The notes beneath the pieces were generated by a model. That model had not been told where the DNA came from, made no database searches, and worked only from the letters and a program-made list of their open reading frames with translations. A DNA stretch of 50,084 nt from UBA349 sp964444115. GTDB lineage: Archaea; Methanobacteriota; Methanobacteria; Methanobacteriales; Methanobacteriaceae. The stretch is from assembly GCA_964444115.1 (NCBI GenBank), contig CAYUFT010000005.1, positions 1-50,084 of the forward strand, in the 5' to 3' direction. The stretch's first letter is position 1, and every line of letters starts with the position of its first letter. Both the position numbers and the translations under genes were made by a program. Shown here piece after piece: positions 1 through 9,388 of the stretch.

Positions 1-246
1 CAAATGGATAAAAAAATTTCTAAAAAAAGTATAAAAAAATAAGTTCTAAACTATATTTTTTTATTTTTAATTATTCAAAATTTGATTAATATGAATAATG
101 ATATGCATAAATATACGTATCTAATGGGAATAAAAATAATTATGAAAATTTTAATAAAAAAGAGAAATTGAAGTTTTTAAGAAATATTATATTTAATTTA
201 CAAATTAGCAATTTTCAGATACACGAATAAAAATAAAAAATAAAAT

Positions 247-747
247 TTAATTCAAAAATCTATCGTCTGATTTTTTATCAGTTGCTTCATGGTGTTTATC
301 CTCAAACCAACCTATACAAATTTCATCATCTTCATTTCTATCAAAATGAGGAATATATGGTTTTATATCCAAAAGAGGAGTACCATCCGCAATATCCACA
401 TTTGAAATATGAATTATATTCCCTTCAATATTTTCCAGTTTCACAACAGAAAATCCAATAGGATTGGGCCGTTTAGGTGCCCGAGTAGCAAAAATTCCTC
501 TTTTTTCGTTGTCTAAAAATGGTTTTACCTTCAATGCATAACCATTGCTAAGATGAAAGTGATATATGAGAATTAAGTGTGAAAATCCATCCAGATCACT
601 TAAACCTCCTTCATATTTTTCTTTTAATTGAATATTTCCTTTTATTCCACAGGCCCCTACTGGTTGTATAGGCATTCCCTCCAGGCTTGTAAATGGGGAG
701 TGGATCGTTCCAATGGGTGAGTACTTTATTTCTTTTATTTCTTCCAT
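247..747 (-). CDS. trmO: TrmO/TsaA-like tRNA (N6-threonylcarbamoyladenosine37-N6)-methyltransferase
   Basis: The 166-residue protein matches the TrmO/TsaA (YaeB/UPF0066) beta-barrel family. It opens with the typical YSPIGTIHSPF segment and carries the family hallmark RAPKRPNPIGFSVV near residues 90-103. It also has the GTPLLDIKPYIPHFD segment that follows in this family. Known members use S-adenosylmethionine to methylate t6A at position 37 of tRNAs. The archaeal members are less well studied, so the substrate here is inferred. The ATG is preceded by GAGGTAA, which supports this start. The gene stands alone and divergent from nifH, with a 350-base AT-rich spacer between them; no functional link to nitrogen fixation is visible. 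Confidence 0.85.
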   Translation of the reverse strand: MEEIKEIKYSPIGTIHSPFTSLEGMPIQPVGACGIKGNIQLKEKYEGGLSDLDGFSHLILIYHFHLSNGYALKVKPFLDNEKRGIFATRAPKRPNPIGFSVVKLENIEGNIIHISNVDIADGTPLLDIKPYIPHFDRNEDDEICIGWFEDKHHEATDKKSDDRFLN

Positions 748-978
748 TATTTACCTCTAGTATTTAATTGCATATCGAGTTAATTAATTTATTAATATAA
801 ATAATTTGTTAATCATTTGATGATTCATTAATATTCAGGTAATTCTTGATATTATCATTAATAATTTATAATATTATGGGTTTTTTCAAGATATACTAAA
901 TATAATACATAACTGTTCATCAATATAGAAAATTCTTGTTTAAATATTCAATTAATCTTCCAATTTTTTATTCAAAAT

Positions 979-993
979 CGAAACGTTTATATA
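979..993 (+). promoter_or_regulatory. nifH promoter: BRE plus TATA box
   Basis: A purine-rich BRE-like CGAAAC (979-984) is followed by TTTATATA (986-993), the clearest archaeal TATA box in the 748-1099 spacer. Transcription would begin about 25 bases downstream, near 1015, which puts the NrpR-type palindrome at or just after the start site. The rest of the spacer (748-975) is AT-rich and I see no gene in it. Confidence 0.7.
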
Positions 994-1017
994 GAAAAAT
1001 GAACAATGCTTTTTTAT

Positions 1018-1033
1018 CGGAAGTATGCTTCCG
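1018..1033 (+). promoter_or_regulatory. NrpR-type nitrogen operator upstream of nifH
   Basis: The sequence CGGAAGTATGCTTCCG contains GGAA-N6-TTCC with perfect five-base arms. This is the operator form recognised by the euryarchaeal nitrogen repressor NrpR in Methanococcus and Methanosarcina. It lies just downstream of the predicted transcription start, as in the Methanococcus maripaludis nif promoter, so repression under ammonium sufficiency is the expected mode. NrpR itself is not encoded in the window. Confidence 0.8.
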
Positions 1034-1035
1034 TA

Positions 1036-1052
1036 TTCCGTCTATTTCGGAA
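1036..1052 (+). promoter_or_regulatory. Second inverted repeat in nifH leader (TTCCG-N7-CGGAA)
   Basis: Directly after the NrpR-type palindrome lies TTCCG-TCTATTT-CGGAA, with the half-sites in the opposite orientation and a seven-base spacer. Secondary operators are known for NrpR-controlled nif promoters, but this inside-out arrangement is not the canonical form. It could be a low-affinity second site or a coincidence of overlapping half-sites. Confidence 0.45.
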
Positions 1053-1099
1053 AACTTCAATAATTATTTAAAAAGAAAAAAATGACGGGAGATGTCAAA

Positions 1100-1927
<828 letters not shown>

Positions 1928-2004
1928 AATCCATTGATTTATCCGATAAGACTGAATTATGAATTATCGAATTATAAAAAGAAGAGAGATTAGGAGAAAT
2001 TAAG

Positions 2005-2322
2005 ATGAAAATGGTTAGGGCTATTATAAGGCCAGAGAAGGCTGAAAAAGTAGTTGACGCACTGGATGAGGCAGGTTACGTTGCTATCACTAAAATGGAT
2101 GTTATTGGTCGTGGAAAGCAAAAGGGAATTCAATTAGAAACCATCTACTATGATGAGATCCCTAAGATAATGCTCATGTTAGTTGCTGAAGATGAATCTA
2201 TTGAGCAGATTGTGGATATAATTAATGAAAACGCATTTACAGGAAATATTGGAGATGGAAAATTATTCATCAGCCCTGTAGAAGAAGCTTATACTGTTAG
2301 AACAAGAACTAAAGGTCTTTAA
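2005..2322 (+). CDS. nifI1: Nitrogen regulatory PII-like protein NifI1
   Basis: A GlnB-family trimer-forming protein of 105 residues with the start MKMVRAIIRPEKAEKV, the T-loop region around residues 36-55, and the C-terminal GDGKLFISPVEEAYTVRT signature of PII proteins. In methanogens NifI1 and NifI2 form a complex that binds NifDK and switches nitrogenase off after ammonium addition; 2-oxoglutarate and ATP relieve the inhibition. The T-loop lacks the uridylylated Tyr region of bacterial GlnB, as is usual for NifI1. AGGAGA at 1992-1997 supports the ATG at 2005. It lies 77 bases after nifH, a spacer that holds a TTATCCGATAAG motif. Confidence 0.95.
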   Translation: MKMVRAIIRPEKAEKVVDALDEAGYVAITKMDVIGRGKQKGIQLETIYYDEIPKIMLMLVAEDESIEQIVDIINENAFTGNIGDGKLFISPVEEAYTVRTRTKGL

Positions 2323-2339
2323 GGGCGGAGGTGTTAAAA

Positions 2340-2711
2340 TTGAAAGAAATTATTGCCATTATACGCCCTAATAAAATGGCTCAAACCAAAGAAGTTCTGG
2401 ATTCTTTAGGTTTCCCGGCTATGACTGCTAACCGAGTAATCGGCCGTGGAAACCAGAAAGCAATTATTAATGAAGTGAATTTCAGCGTAGACACCAGCAA
2501 CATCGATCCTGCAGATGAAAAATGTCTGAGATACATTCCCAAAAGAATGATCACCTTAGTGGTTCTGGAAGATGATATGTCACTGGTTGTGGAAGCCATA
2601 ATGAAAGTAAATTGTACTGGACAAATAGGAGACGGAAAAATATTTGTTTGTCCTGTAGAAGATGCAGTTAGAGTCAGAACAAAAGAAAGTGGAGATGCTG
2701 CAATTTTGTAG
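2340..2711 (+). CDS. nifI2: Nitrogen regulatory PII-like protein NifI2
   Basis: This is the second PII-family subunit of the methanogen nitrogenase switch. With nifI1 it always lies between nifH and nifD in methanogen-type nif operons, as here. A perfect GGAGGTG (2327-2333) sits six bases before a TTG at 2340, which gives the standard start MKEIIAIIRPNKM and 123 residues; the GTG at 2331 lies inside the ribosome binding site and is unlikely to be used. The T-loop insert around residues 42-63 is longer than in NifI1, as usual for NifI2, and the PII C-terminal signature GDGKIFVCPVEDAVRVRT is present. It starts 17 bases after nifI1, so the two are probably translated as a unit. Confidence 0.95.
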   Translation: MKEIIAIIRPNKMAQTKEVLDSLGFPAMTANRVIGRGNQKAIINEVNFSVDTSNIDPADEKCLRYIPKRMITLVVLEDDMSLVVEAIMKVNCTGQIGDGKIFVCPVEDAVRVRTKESGDAAIL

Positions 2712-2798
2712 TGAACAAAATTGCTAATTATCCATTTATCACATTGATTGAATCAAAATAAACAATCAAGCTAATCAAATTTATTAGGAGATGAATAA

Positions 2799-4268
2799 AT
2801 GCCTTTTAAACTTTTTGAAGTTTCAAAAGATATCCCTGAGCGAAAGGAGCACACCTATGTAAAACACTGCGATGATCCCGCAGACTGTCTCCCTAAATGT
2901 AATATAAAAACTATTCCGGGATCCATGACAGAACGTGGATGTGCATTTGCCGGAGCTAAAGGGGTTATAACTGGAGCTTTAAAAGACGTAGCACATATTG
3001 TGCACTCACCCGTAGGATGTACCGTTTATGGATATGGTACTAAAAGATACCCTACTACCACTACCATGCCAGATGGCAGTGAATTCCCTATTAAAGATTT
3101 CAACATCAAATATATTATAGGAACAGATTTACAGGAATCTGACGTAGTATTTGGAGGAATTAAAAAACTAAGACAGGCCATTCGAGATACAAACAAAGAA
3201 TTTCCCTTTGTAAGTGCCATATACCTCTATGCCACATGTACCACAGGATTAATTGGGGATGACATGGACGGTCTGGCCAAAGAGATGGAAGAAGAAATAG
3301 GTAAACCCATCATTGCCTTTAATGCACCAGGTTTTGCGGGGCCAAGCCAATCCAAAGGACACACCATTGGGAACAATGTACTCTTTAGTCAACTGGTAGG
3401 TACTGCAGAACCTCCCAAAACCACCCCCTACGACATAAACCTTATTGGGGAGTACAACATTGACGGGGACCTATGGTTACTTAAGGATTACTTCAAAGAA
3501 ATCGGAATAAATTGTTTAACCACATTTACTGGAGACAGCAGCCACCATGAAATTTCCTGGATGCACCGGGCCAAATTGAGTGTGGTAAGGTGTCAGAGAT
3601 CTTCTACCTACATTGCCCAAATGATTGAAGACAAGTATGGGATTCCCTATATTAAAACTGATTTCTTCAGTACCCATTACTGTGCTAAAAACCTGAAACA
3701 GGTTGCCAGATTCTTTGGACTTGAAGAAAAGGCAGATCAAGTTATAGCCAATAGAATGGCTAAAGTAGAACCTGAGCTTGAATTTTACAGGAAAAAATTA
3801 ACCGGTAAAAAAGCATTCATCTTCTCTGGTGGACCTAAGAGTTACCATATTTCCATACCTATTGAAAAAGAATTAGGAATGGAAACCACTGGTGTTTCAT
3901 CCATGTTTGAACACGAAGACGGATTCCAGAAGATGAAGGATAGAGTTAAAGAAGGAGCATTAGTAATAGACGATCCAAACACCATAGAATTAGAAGAACT
4001 GGTAGAAGATTACGATATAGACTTAATCATGTGTGGAGTAAAAGAGAAGTACTTAATCCATAAATTAGGAATTCCATCCTTATTAATACACTCCTATGAA
4101 AACGGACCTTACATAGGATTTGAAGGATTCCTGAACCTGGCCAGAGATATGTATTCTGCAATTTACAATCCAGTGTGGAATTTCCTTGAATTCCAAGAAA
4201 CTGAAGAACCAGATATTGTGGATCCCACTCAAGAATTAGAGACCGCAGCCATAGAAGAGGCAAAATAA
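2799..4268 (+). CDS. nifD: Nitrogenase molybdenum-iron protein alpha chain NifD
   Basis: This subunit carries the FeMo-cofactor and shares the P-cluster with NifK. P-cluster ligands are visible as Cys48 (ERGCAFAG), Cys74 (SPVGCTVYG) and Cys147 (YATCTTGLIGDD). Cofactor ligands are Cys265 (VVRCQRSSTY) and His431 (LLIHSYENGPY). The catalytic-pocket Gln/His pair equivalent to Azotobacter Gln191/His195 is present as QSKGH (Gln184, His188). The residue equivalent to Arg96 is Lys82, in a TKRY segment that resembles VnfD/AnfD more than classical NifD. The length of 489 residues is normal. AGGAGATG precedes the start, and the stop overlaps the nifK start by one base, indicating translational coupling. 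No delta-subunit (AnfG/VnfG) gene follows, supporting a Mo nitrogenase. Confidence 0.97.
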   Translation: MPFKLFEVSKDIPERKEHTYVKHCDDPADCLPKCNIKTIPGSMTERGCAFAGAKGVITGALKDVAHIVHSPVGCTVYGYGTKRYPTTTTMPDGSEFPIKDFNIKYIIGTDLQESDVVFGGIKKLRQAIRDTNKEFPFVSAIYLYATCTTGLIGDDMDGLAKEMEEEIGKPIIAFNAPGFAGPSQSKGHTIGNNVLFSQLVGTAEPPKTTPYDINLIGEYNIDGDLWLLKDYFKEIGINCLTTFTGDSSHHEISWMHRAKLSVVRCQRSSTYIAQMIEDKYGIPYIKTDFFSTHYCAKNLKQVARFFGLEEKADQVIANRMAKVEPELEFYRKKLTGKKAFIFSGGPKSYHISIPIEKELGMETTGVSSMFEHEDGFQKMKDRVKEGALVIDDPNTIELEELVEDYDIDLIMCGVKEKYLIHKLGIPSLLIHSYENGPYIGFEGFLNLARDMYSAIYNPVWNFLEFQETEEPDIVDPTQELETAAIEEAK

Positions 4269-5653
4269 TGAGCTCTATAAATATTTTAGAAAAAGAGAGA
4301 AGCGCCGTAATAAACCCCTTGAAAACATGCCAACCATTAGGGGCCATGTGGGCGGTCACTGGGATTAAAAGAGCGGTTCCACTAGTCCACGGTTCCCAGG
4401 GATGTTCTTCCTTTGTAAGGTACTCTCTTTCCAGACATTTCCGAGAACCCTCTGAAATCGCAGTAACATCTCTTCACGAGGATGCAGCTGTTTTTGGAGG
4501 CCGTAGAAATCTGGTAGAAGGTATTCAGAATGTGGCCATAAGATTAGATCCTTCCATGATTGGAGTCATAACCACTTGTTCCAGTGAAATTATTGGTGAT
4601 GACATAATTGGATTCATAGGGGCTGCTAAAGAAGAATTAAAGAAAAAATTAGGGGAAAAAGAAGCTGAAAAGGTAAAAATAGTGCCTATAAGCACCCCAA
4701 GTTTCGTGGAAACCCACCTTAAAGGGTATGATAACACCATAAAGGCTCTGGCCGATCACGTAGCCGAACCATCAGCACCTAATGAAAAAATCAATATTAT
4801 CCCAGGTATGATTAATCCCGGAGATATAAGGGAAATAAAACATATCCTGAGTCTCATGGATACTGAAGGAATCATATTAACTGATATTTCTGACCCATTT
4901 GATTCCCCACTTCGGCCTTCTGCAGCAGAGCTCAAACCATATTATCCTAAAGGAGGAACTACTGTAGAAGAAATTGAGGATTCTGCCAATAGTATGGGTA
5001 CTATATCATTATGCAAATATGCAGGTTCAGGAGCTTTATCTCTGGAGAAAAAATACAATGTCCCTGCTCAACTGGGACCTATTCCTATAGGAGTTCAAAA
5101 TACCGACCAATTACTGCGAAATCTCAAAAAGATCACCGGTCAGGACATTCCAGATACCATGCTGGATGAGAGAGGATTACTCATAGATTCCATGGCCGAT
5201 TTAGCCGGTAGATATTTACACGGGCGAACCGTGGCCATCTACGGAGACCCAGAAGTAACTGCTGGAATGGCCCGATTTGTAGGTGAGCTGGGAATGGAAC
5301 CGCAACTGGTTCTCACAGGATCCGATAGCAAAGAATTCGTAGAAGACATAGAAAAAGTAGGTAAAGAGACCGGTGTGGAAATTGATACCATGGTGGGACA
5401 GGATTTAAGAGCACTGGAAGTATATCTCCAGGAAAATCCAGTTGACCTTATGATTGGAAGTTCAGATGCTCGTTTAATTTCCATTGAACAAGGAATACCT
5501 CTAATAAGAGTAGGTTTTCCAGTATTTGATCGTGTAGGTTATCACAGAAAACCAATTATTGGATACAATGGTGGTATGCATCTCATAGATTTAATTACCA
5601 ATACAGTATTGGAAAAATACTATGAACATGAACACTGGAAGTTGCAACAGTGA
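4268..5653 (+). CDS. nifK: Nitrogenase molybdenum-iron protein beta chain NifK
   Basis: Partner of NifD in the MoFe protein tetramer. It supplies the other half of the P-cluster: Cys21 (LKTCQPLGA), Cys46 (GSQGCSSFVRY) and Cys104 (ITTCSSEIIGDD) are at the expected places. At 461 residues it is shorter than the Azotobacter protein because it lacks the roughly 50-residue N-terminal extension, a feature of the methanogen/clostridial nitrogenase groups. The ATG overlaps the last base of nifD. A hairpin with a T-rich tail follows at 5732-5776 and probably ends the nifHIIDK transcript. Confidence 0.97.
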   Translation: MSSINILEKERSAVINPLKTCQPLGAMWAVTGIKRAVPLVHGSQGCSSFVRYSLSRHFREPSEIAVTSLHEDAAVFGGRRNLVEGIQNVAIRLDPSMIGVITTCSSEIIGDDIIGFIGAAKEELKKKLGEKEAEKVKIVPISTPSFVETHLKGYDNTIKALADHVAEPSAPNEKINIIPGMINPGDIREIKHILSLMDTEGIILTDISDPFDSPLRPSAAELKPYYPKGGTTVEEIEDSANSMGTISLCKYAGSGALSLEKKYNVPAQLGPIPIGVQNTDQLLRNLKKITGQDIPDTMLDERGLLIDSMADLAGRYLHGRTVAIYGDPEVTAGMARFVGELGMEPQLVLTGSDSKEFVEDIEKVGKETGVEIDTMVGQDLRALEVYLQENPVDLMIGSSDARLISIEQGIPLIRVGFPVFDRVGYHRKPIIGYNGGMHLIDLITNTVLEKYYEHEHWKLQQ

Positions 5654-5731
5654 ATAAAGGATGGATATTAGATAATTAAATTAATTAAACATATTCAATC
5701 CTCTAAATCACTACAATCTATAAAAATTGTA

Positions 5732-5776
5732 AAGGTCAATTAGACCTTAGATTTTATTTTTTAATTGAATTTTTAA
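5732..5776 (+). terminator. Hairpin plus T-rich terminator after nifK
   Basis: AAGGTC (5732-5737) pairs perfectly with GACCTT (5743-5748) across a five-base AATTA loop, and a T-rich run starts at 5751. The position, 80 bases after the nifK stop and 150 bases before nifE with its own TATA box, fits a terminator or a partial read-through point. Confidence 0.6.
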
Positions 5777-5839
5777 TAAAAATAGTAAAATCAGTTGATT
5801 AGAGATTAATTAGAAATTTAAATTGAAATAAAGTAGAAT

Positions 5840-5883
5840 AATCCGATTTACCGTCTATTTGAGTTTATAAAGTGAATTCGGAT
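5840..5883 (+). promoter_or_regulatory. nifE promoter with flanking ATCCGA/TCGGAT inverted repeat
   Basis: A TATA box TTTATAAA (5864-5871) is bracketed by ATCCGA (5841-5846) and its exact reverse complement TCGGAT (5878-5883). The predicted start site is near 5892, which leaves a short leader before nifE at 5923. No GGAA-N6-TTCC operator is seen here. The ten-base CCGTCTATTT (5851-5860) is also present in the nifH leader (1038-1047). Confidence 0.55.
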
Positions 5884-5922
5884 AGTATTAAAATTATATT
5901 ATCAATTATTTGAGGTATTGAA

Positions 5923-7278
5923 ATGGAACCAGTTATTGAAACATTTGAATCTCGTAAAAAACACATGTGTGTGAAAGGAGATGGTTTATCAATCCCTAGC
6001 TGTGATAAAGCCAGCCTACCCGGTACGGTTACCCAACGAACCTGTGTTTTTGGGGGTGCAAGAATCGTTTTAATGCCTATTACAGATTCTATTCACTTGG
6101 TACATGGACCCGTGGGTTGTGCCTCCTGCACTTGGGATATAAGAGGAAGTAAATCCTCTCGAGACGATCTTTACAAAAAAGGATGCTCCACCGACTTAAG
6201 AGAGAAAGATATAGTCTTTGGTGGGGAAAAAAAACTCTATGATAGTATAATAGAACTCAAAAAACTTTACAATCCCGGAGCAATATTTGTTTATGCTACC
6301 TGCGTTTCTGGTGTTATTGGCGACGATATAAAAGCAGTTTGTAAAAAAGCAGCAGAAATAAGTGGATGCAGAGTAGTTCCAGTGCAGTCTGAAGGTTTTC
6401 AGGACCACAATAAAACCAAAGGCCACTGGATTGGTTGTGATGCTTTATTAGACAGTGTTATTGGTACTAAAGAACCTGAAAAAATCACCCCATATGATAT
6501 AAACATTGTAGGGGAATTCAATGTGGCCGGAGATCTCTGGGGCATAAAACCACTATTAGAAGAAATGGGAATTAATGTAGTGGCTACCATGACAGGGGAC
6601 TCCTATGTAGAGGAAATAGCCCAATCTCACCGGGTAAAGCTCAACATAGTGCAGTGCCAGAAATCTTCCAATTACCTGGCCCAAAAAATGGAAAAGAAAT
6701 ATGGAATACCCTCCCTGAAAGTGAATTTTTTTGGTCTGGAACAAACCGTGGCCTCATTGCGTGATATAGCCGATTTCTTTGGGGATGAAGAAATGATTGA
6801 GCGAACCGACGAAATCATTGCCCGCGGTTTGGAAGAAGTACATGATGAAATTAACACGTATAAAAAACGTTTAACGGGAAAAACAGTAGCCCTCTATGTA
6901 GGTGGAAACAAGGCTTGGTCTCTGGTTCGGGCCTTTGAAGAACTAGGAATGGATGTCATGATGTCAGGGACCAAAAATGGAATCCAGGAAGATTATGAAA
7001 AAATCAAAGAAGTTGTTAGGGACGGCACTATAATTGTGGATGATGCCAATTCCACTGAACTGGCCCGTTTACTTAAAAAATACCGACCAAATCTTCTCAT
7101 ATCAGGGGCTAAGGAAAAATACATATCCTTAAAATTGGGAGTTCCATTCTGCGACTTCAATCACGACCGCATATCTGCATTTGCCGGTTTTAAAGGATTT
7201 ATAAGTTTTGCAAAAGAGGTAGATGCTTCAGTTTCCAGTCCGGTGTTTGATTTAACTTATAAAAGTTTGAGGGATTAA
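5923..7278 (+). CDS. nifE: Nitrogenase FeMo-cofactor scaffold protein NifE
   Basis: NifE is a NifD homologue that forms the NifEN scaffold on which the NifB-derived Fe-S precursor matures to FeMo-cofactor. The 451-residue protein keeps the cluster-binding cysteines Cys41 (QRTCVFGGAR), Cys66 (GPVGCASCTW) and the YATCVSGVIGDD cysteine. It lacks the NifD-type cofactor His, having FCDFNHDRISAFAGF in the corresponding segment. KLNIVQCQKSSNYLAQKME corresponds to the NifD cofactor-Cys region. GAGGT lies just upstream of the ATG. It has its own promoter after the nifK terminator and is followed by nifN after 126 bases. Confidence 0.95.
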   Translation: MEPVIETFESRKKHMCVKGDGLSIPSCDKASLPGTVTQRTCVFGGARIVLMPITDSIHLVHGPVGCASCTWDIRGSKSSRDDLYKKGCSTDLREKDIVFGGEKKLYDSIIELKKLYNPGAIFVYATCVSGVIGDDIKAVCKKAAEISGCRVVPVQSEGFQDHNKTKGHWIGCDALLDSVIGTKEPEKITPYDINIVGEFNVAGDLWGIKPLLEEMGINVVATMTGDSYVEEIAQSHRVKLNIVQCQKSSNYLAQKMEKKYGIPSLKVNFFGLEQTVASLRDIADFFGDEEMIERTDEIIARGLEEVHDEINTYKKRLTGKTVALYVGGNKAWSLVRAFEELGMDVMMSGTKNGIQEDYEKIKEVVRDGTIIVDDANSTELARLLKKYRPNLLISGAKEKYISLKLGVPFCDFNHDRISAFAGFKGFISFAKEVDASVSSPVFDLTYKSLRD

Positions 7279-7404
7279 TTTGGAGATTAAAGTAGTAAAT
7301 TAAATATTAGAGACTTATTTGAGATTTAAAAAGCGGGAAAATAGAGAAAAATAGCGTGAATTGAAAAATTAAAAATTCTAAGAAAACTTTAAAGAAGTGA
7401 TTAT

Positions 7405-8901
7405 ATGCACAACTGTCAAGAAAATCAGCCCGGCTTTGAGAAAGCACACCATGATAAAAAATTCTCTGTGGTGAATCCTGCTAAAATGTGCCAGCCTATG
7501 GGGGCCATTCAAGCCTTGCTAGGGGTTAAAAACACCATGCCACTCATACACGGATCACAGGGTTGCAGTACCTACATGAGATTCCAGCTTACAAGACATT
7601 TCAAAGAACCTATAGAAGTTGCTTCAACATCCATGAGCGAAAAAACCGTTATCTACGGTGGTGAATTCAACTTAATGAAGGCCCTTAAAAATATAACTGA
7701 AAAGCAATCTCCCAGCCTTATTGCTGTCACTTCCAGCTGTCTTACCGAAACTATCGGAGATGATATGGAAGGAATAATTCGGAAATTTGAAGAAGCAAAT
7801 CCTGGGCAGATATTACCCGAGATTATACCCATATCCACTCCCAGTTATTCTGGAACGCATATTGAAGGATATGATAGTACTATAAAAGCTCTGGTTGAGC
7901 ATTTAGCGATTTCCACCAATCCTAATGATACAAATCACAATGGGAAAATAAATATCATAACTGGTAATTTAACCCCAGCTGAAGTTAGAGAAGTTAAAAG
8001 CATTTTAGCTGACCTCAACTGCGAAAGTATAATGCTAACTGACACTTCTGAAAACCTGGATGCTCCATTGTCAGAGGCTGCCTTGAATTTATACGATGGT
8101 GGAACCAGTATTGAAGAAATTCAGGATACTGCCAACTCTATTGGTACTATTGCATTATCTAAACACGTAGATTCCGCAGGAGTATTTTTACAAAAGAAAT
8201 TCGGAGTGGAATTAGTTTCTGGACCATTACCTCTAGGTGTGGAAAATACCGACCAGTTCATAAAGTCCGTGTGCCGCTTAGCAGACCTGGAAATCCCAGA
8301 TTCAATTGAAAATGACCGAGGCAGATTAATAGATGCTATGGTGGATGCTCACGCCTACAATTATCACCGCAAAGTGGCCATATTCGGAGACCCTGACTTT
8401 GTATCTGGAATGGCACGTTTTACAGCAGAAATGGGAATGATTCCTACCGTATTATGCACTGGTGCTGAAAGTAAAAGATTCGAAGAGGATATAAAACTTA
8501 TTGCAGAAGAAAAAGGATTTAATCCCATTATATTGGCTGGAGGAGATCTTTATGATATGCATCAGGAAATTAAAAAAGTTAAAACAGATATATTAATTGG
8601 AAATTCCTATGGGGCTAGCATGGCCCATGAAGAAGGAATTCCATTATTTAGAGCAGGTTTCCCCATATTCGATCGCTTAGGGGCCCAAAGAATATCTGTT
8701 TTAGGTTATAGCGGCGGAATTGAATTTGTAGATCGTATAACCAACACCATACTGGATTATTATTATGATGAGTCTGGTTATGAGATATTAAATGAAAAAA
8801 ATGAAGAAAAAGAAAGGGAAGAAAAGGAAAAAAATATAGATGAAATCACAGAAGAAGCCCAGTCTCATCCATGCGATGAATCCTGTGAATCTAAAATCTA
8901 A
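7405..8901 (+). CDS. nifN: Nitrogenase FeMo-cofactor scaffold protein NifN with charged C-terminal tail
   Basis: NifK homologue and partner of NifE in the cofactor scaffold. The NifK-like core starts NPAKMCQPMGAIQALLGVK and contains HGSQGCSTYMRFQLTRHF and SSCLTETIGDDMEG. The 498-residue protein is longer than its neighbours because after the core, which ends near SGYEILN, it carries a roughly 40-residue Lys/Glu-rich tail ending in HPCDESCESKI. That tail is encoded by purine-rich simple sequence (about 8790-8898). AAGTGAT precedes the ATG. It is followed by nifX after 106 bases. Classification as NifN rather than NifK rests on synteny with nifE and the absence of NifK-specific features. Confidence 0.92.
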   Translation: MHNCQENQPGFEKAHHDKKFSVVNPAKMCQPMGAIQALLGVKNTMPLIHGSQGCSTYMRFQLTRHFKEPIEVASTSMSEKTVIYGGEFNLMKALKNITEKQSPSLIAVTSSCLTETIGDDMEGIIRKFEEANPGQILPEIIPISTPSYSGTHIEGYDSTIKALVEHLAISTNPNDTNHNGKINIITGNLTPAEVREVKSILADLNCESIMLTDTSENLDAPLSEAALNLYDGGTSIEEIQDTANSIGTIALSKHVDSAGVFLQKKFGVELVSGPLPLGVENTDQFIKSVCRLADLEIPDSIENDRGRLIDAMVDAHAYNYHRKVAIFGDPDFVSGMARFTAEMGMIPTVLCTGAESKRFEEDIKLIAEEKGFNPIILAGGDLYDMHQEIKKVKTDILIGNSYGASMAHEEGIPLFRAGFPIFDRLGAQRISVLGYSGGIEFVDRITNTILDYYYDESGYEILNEKNEEKEREEKEKNIDEITEEAQSHPCDESCESKI

Positions 8902-9007
8902 AATCTAAAAAAAGGGCACTAGGCAATTTCAGACTATTATAAGTCGAAACATGTCTAAAGTTATGTCCAAACCAATTTTAGGTTAAAAAATTAAAGAGGA
9001 GATTTAA

Positions 9008-9328
9008 TTGAAAATAGCAGTAGCTTCCACCAACGGAAAAGTAATAGATCTGCATTTTGGAGATGCAAACCAATTTTTAGTGTATAAAATTGAAGATGGT
9101 GAATTTAAATTTGATGAGATACGGGAAAAAACCCCCATGCCAGTAAATAATCATCAGGAACGATGGGTAGCATCTATAGATCTTATTAATGATTGTAAAG
9201 CCGTTCTTTGCAGTAAAATAGGAAAAGAACCTAGCATAGAACTCAGAAAGTTAGGAATAAAACCTGTACAACTGGATTGTGAAGTCAAACAGGCCATTGA
9301 TGAATGTTCCAAACATTTACTGATTTAA
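9008..9328 (+). CDS. nifX: NifX-type FeMo-cofactor binding/carrier protein
   Basis: A 106-residue protein of the dinitrogenase iron-molybdenum cofactor domain family (NifX/NafY/NifB C-terminal type). It starts MKIAVASTNGKVIDLHFGDANQFLVYKIE, typical of the fold with its conserved HFGxAxxF segment, and ends with the CSKHLLI helix. Family members carry cofactor precursors between NifB, NifEN and apo-NifDK. The start is TTG, well placed after GAGGAGAT. It closes the nifENX unit, as in Methanococcus maripaludis. A general NafY/RnfB-region type carrier cannot be excluded, but the position argues for NifX. Confidence 0.88.
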   Translation: MKIAVASTNGKVIDLHFGDANQFLVYKIEDGEFKFDEIREKTPMPVNNHQERWVASIDLINDCKAVLCSKIGKEPSIELRKLGIKPVQLDCEVKQAIDECSKHLLI

Positions 9329-9388
9329 TAAAATATTAAATAATATATTGAATGAAAAAATTTTAAGACGTTACCGGCGGTAAGTTGA

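Noticed and set aside
1..246. Possible gene or RNA at the left edge
   Set aside because: Only AT-rich sequence without a usable frame, hairpin or clear promoter.
2799..5653. Possibility that NifDK is a vanadium or iron-only nitrogenase
   Set aside because: No AnfG/VnfG delta subunit follows, nifE-nifN-nifX and molybdate uptake are present, and pocket residues are NifD-like; only the TKRY loop is reminiscent.
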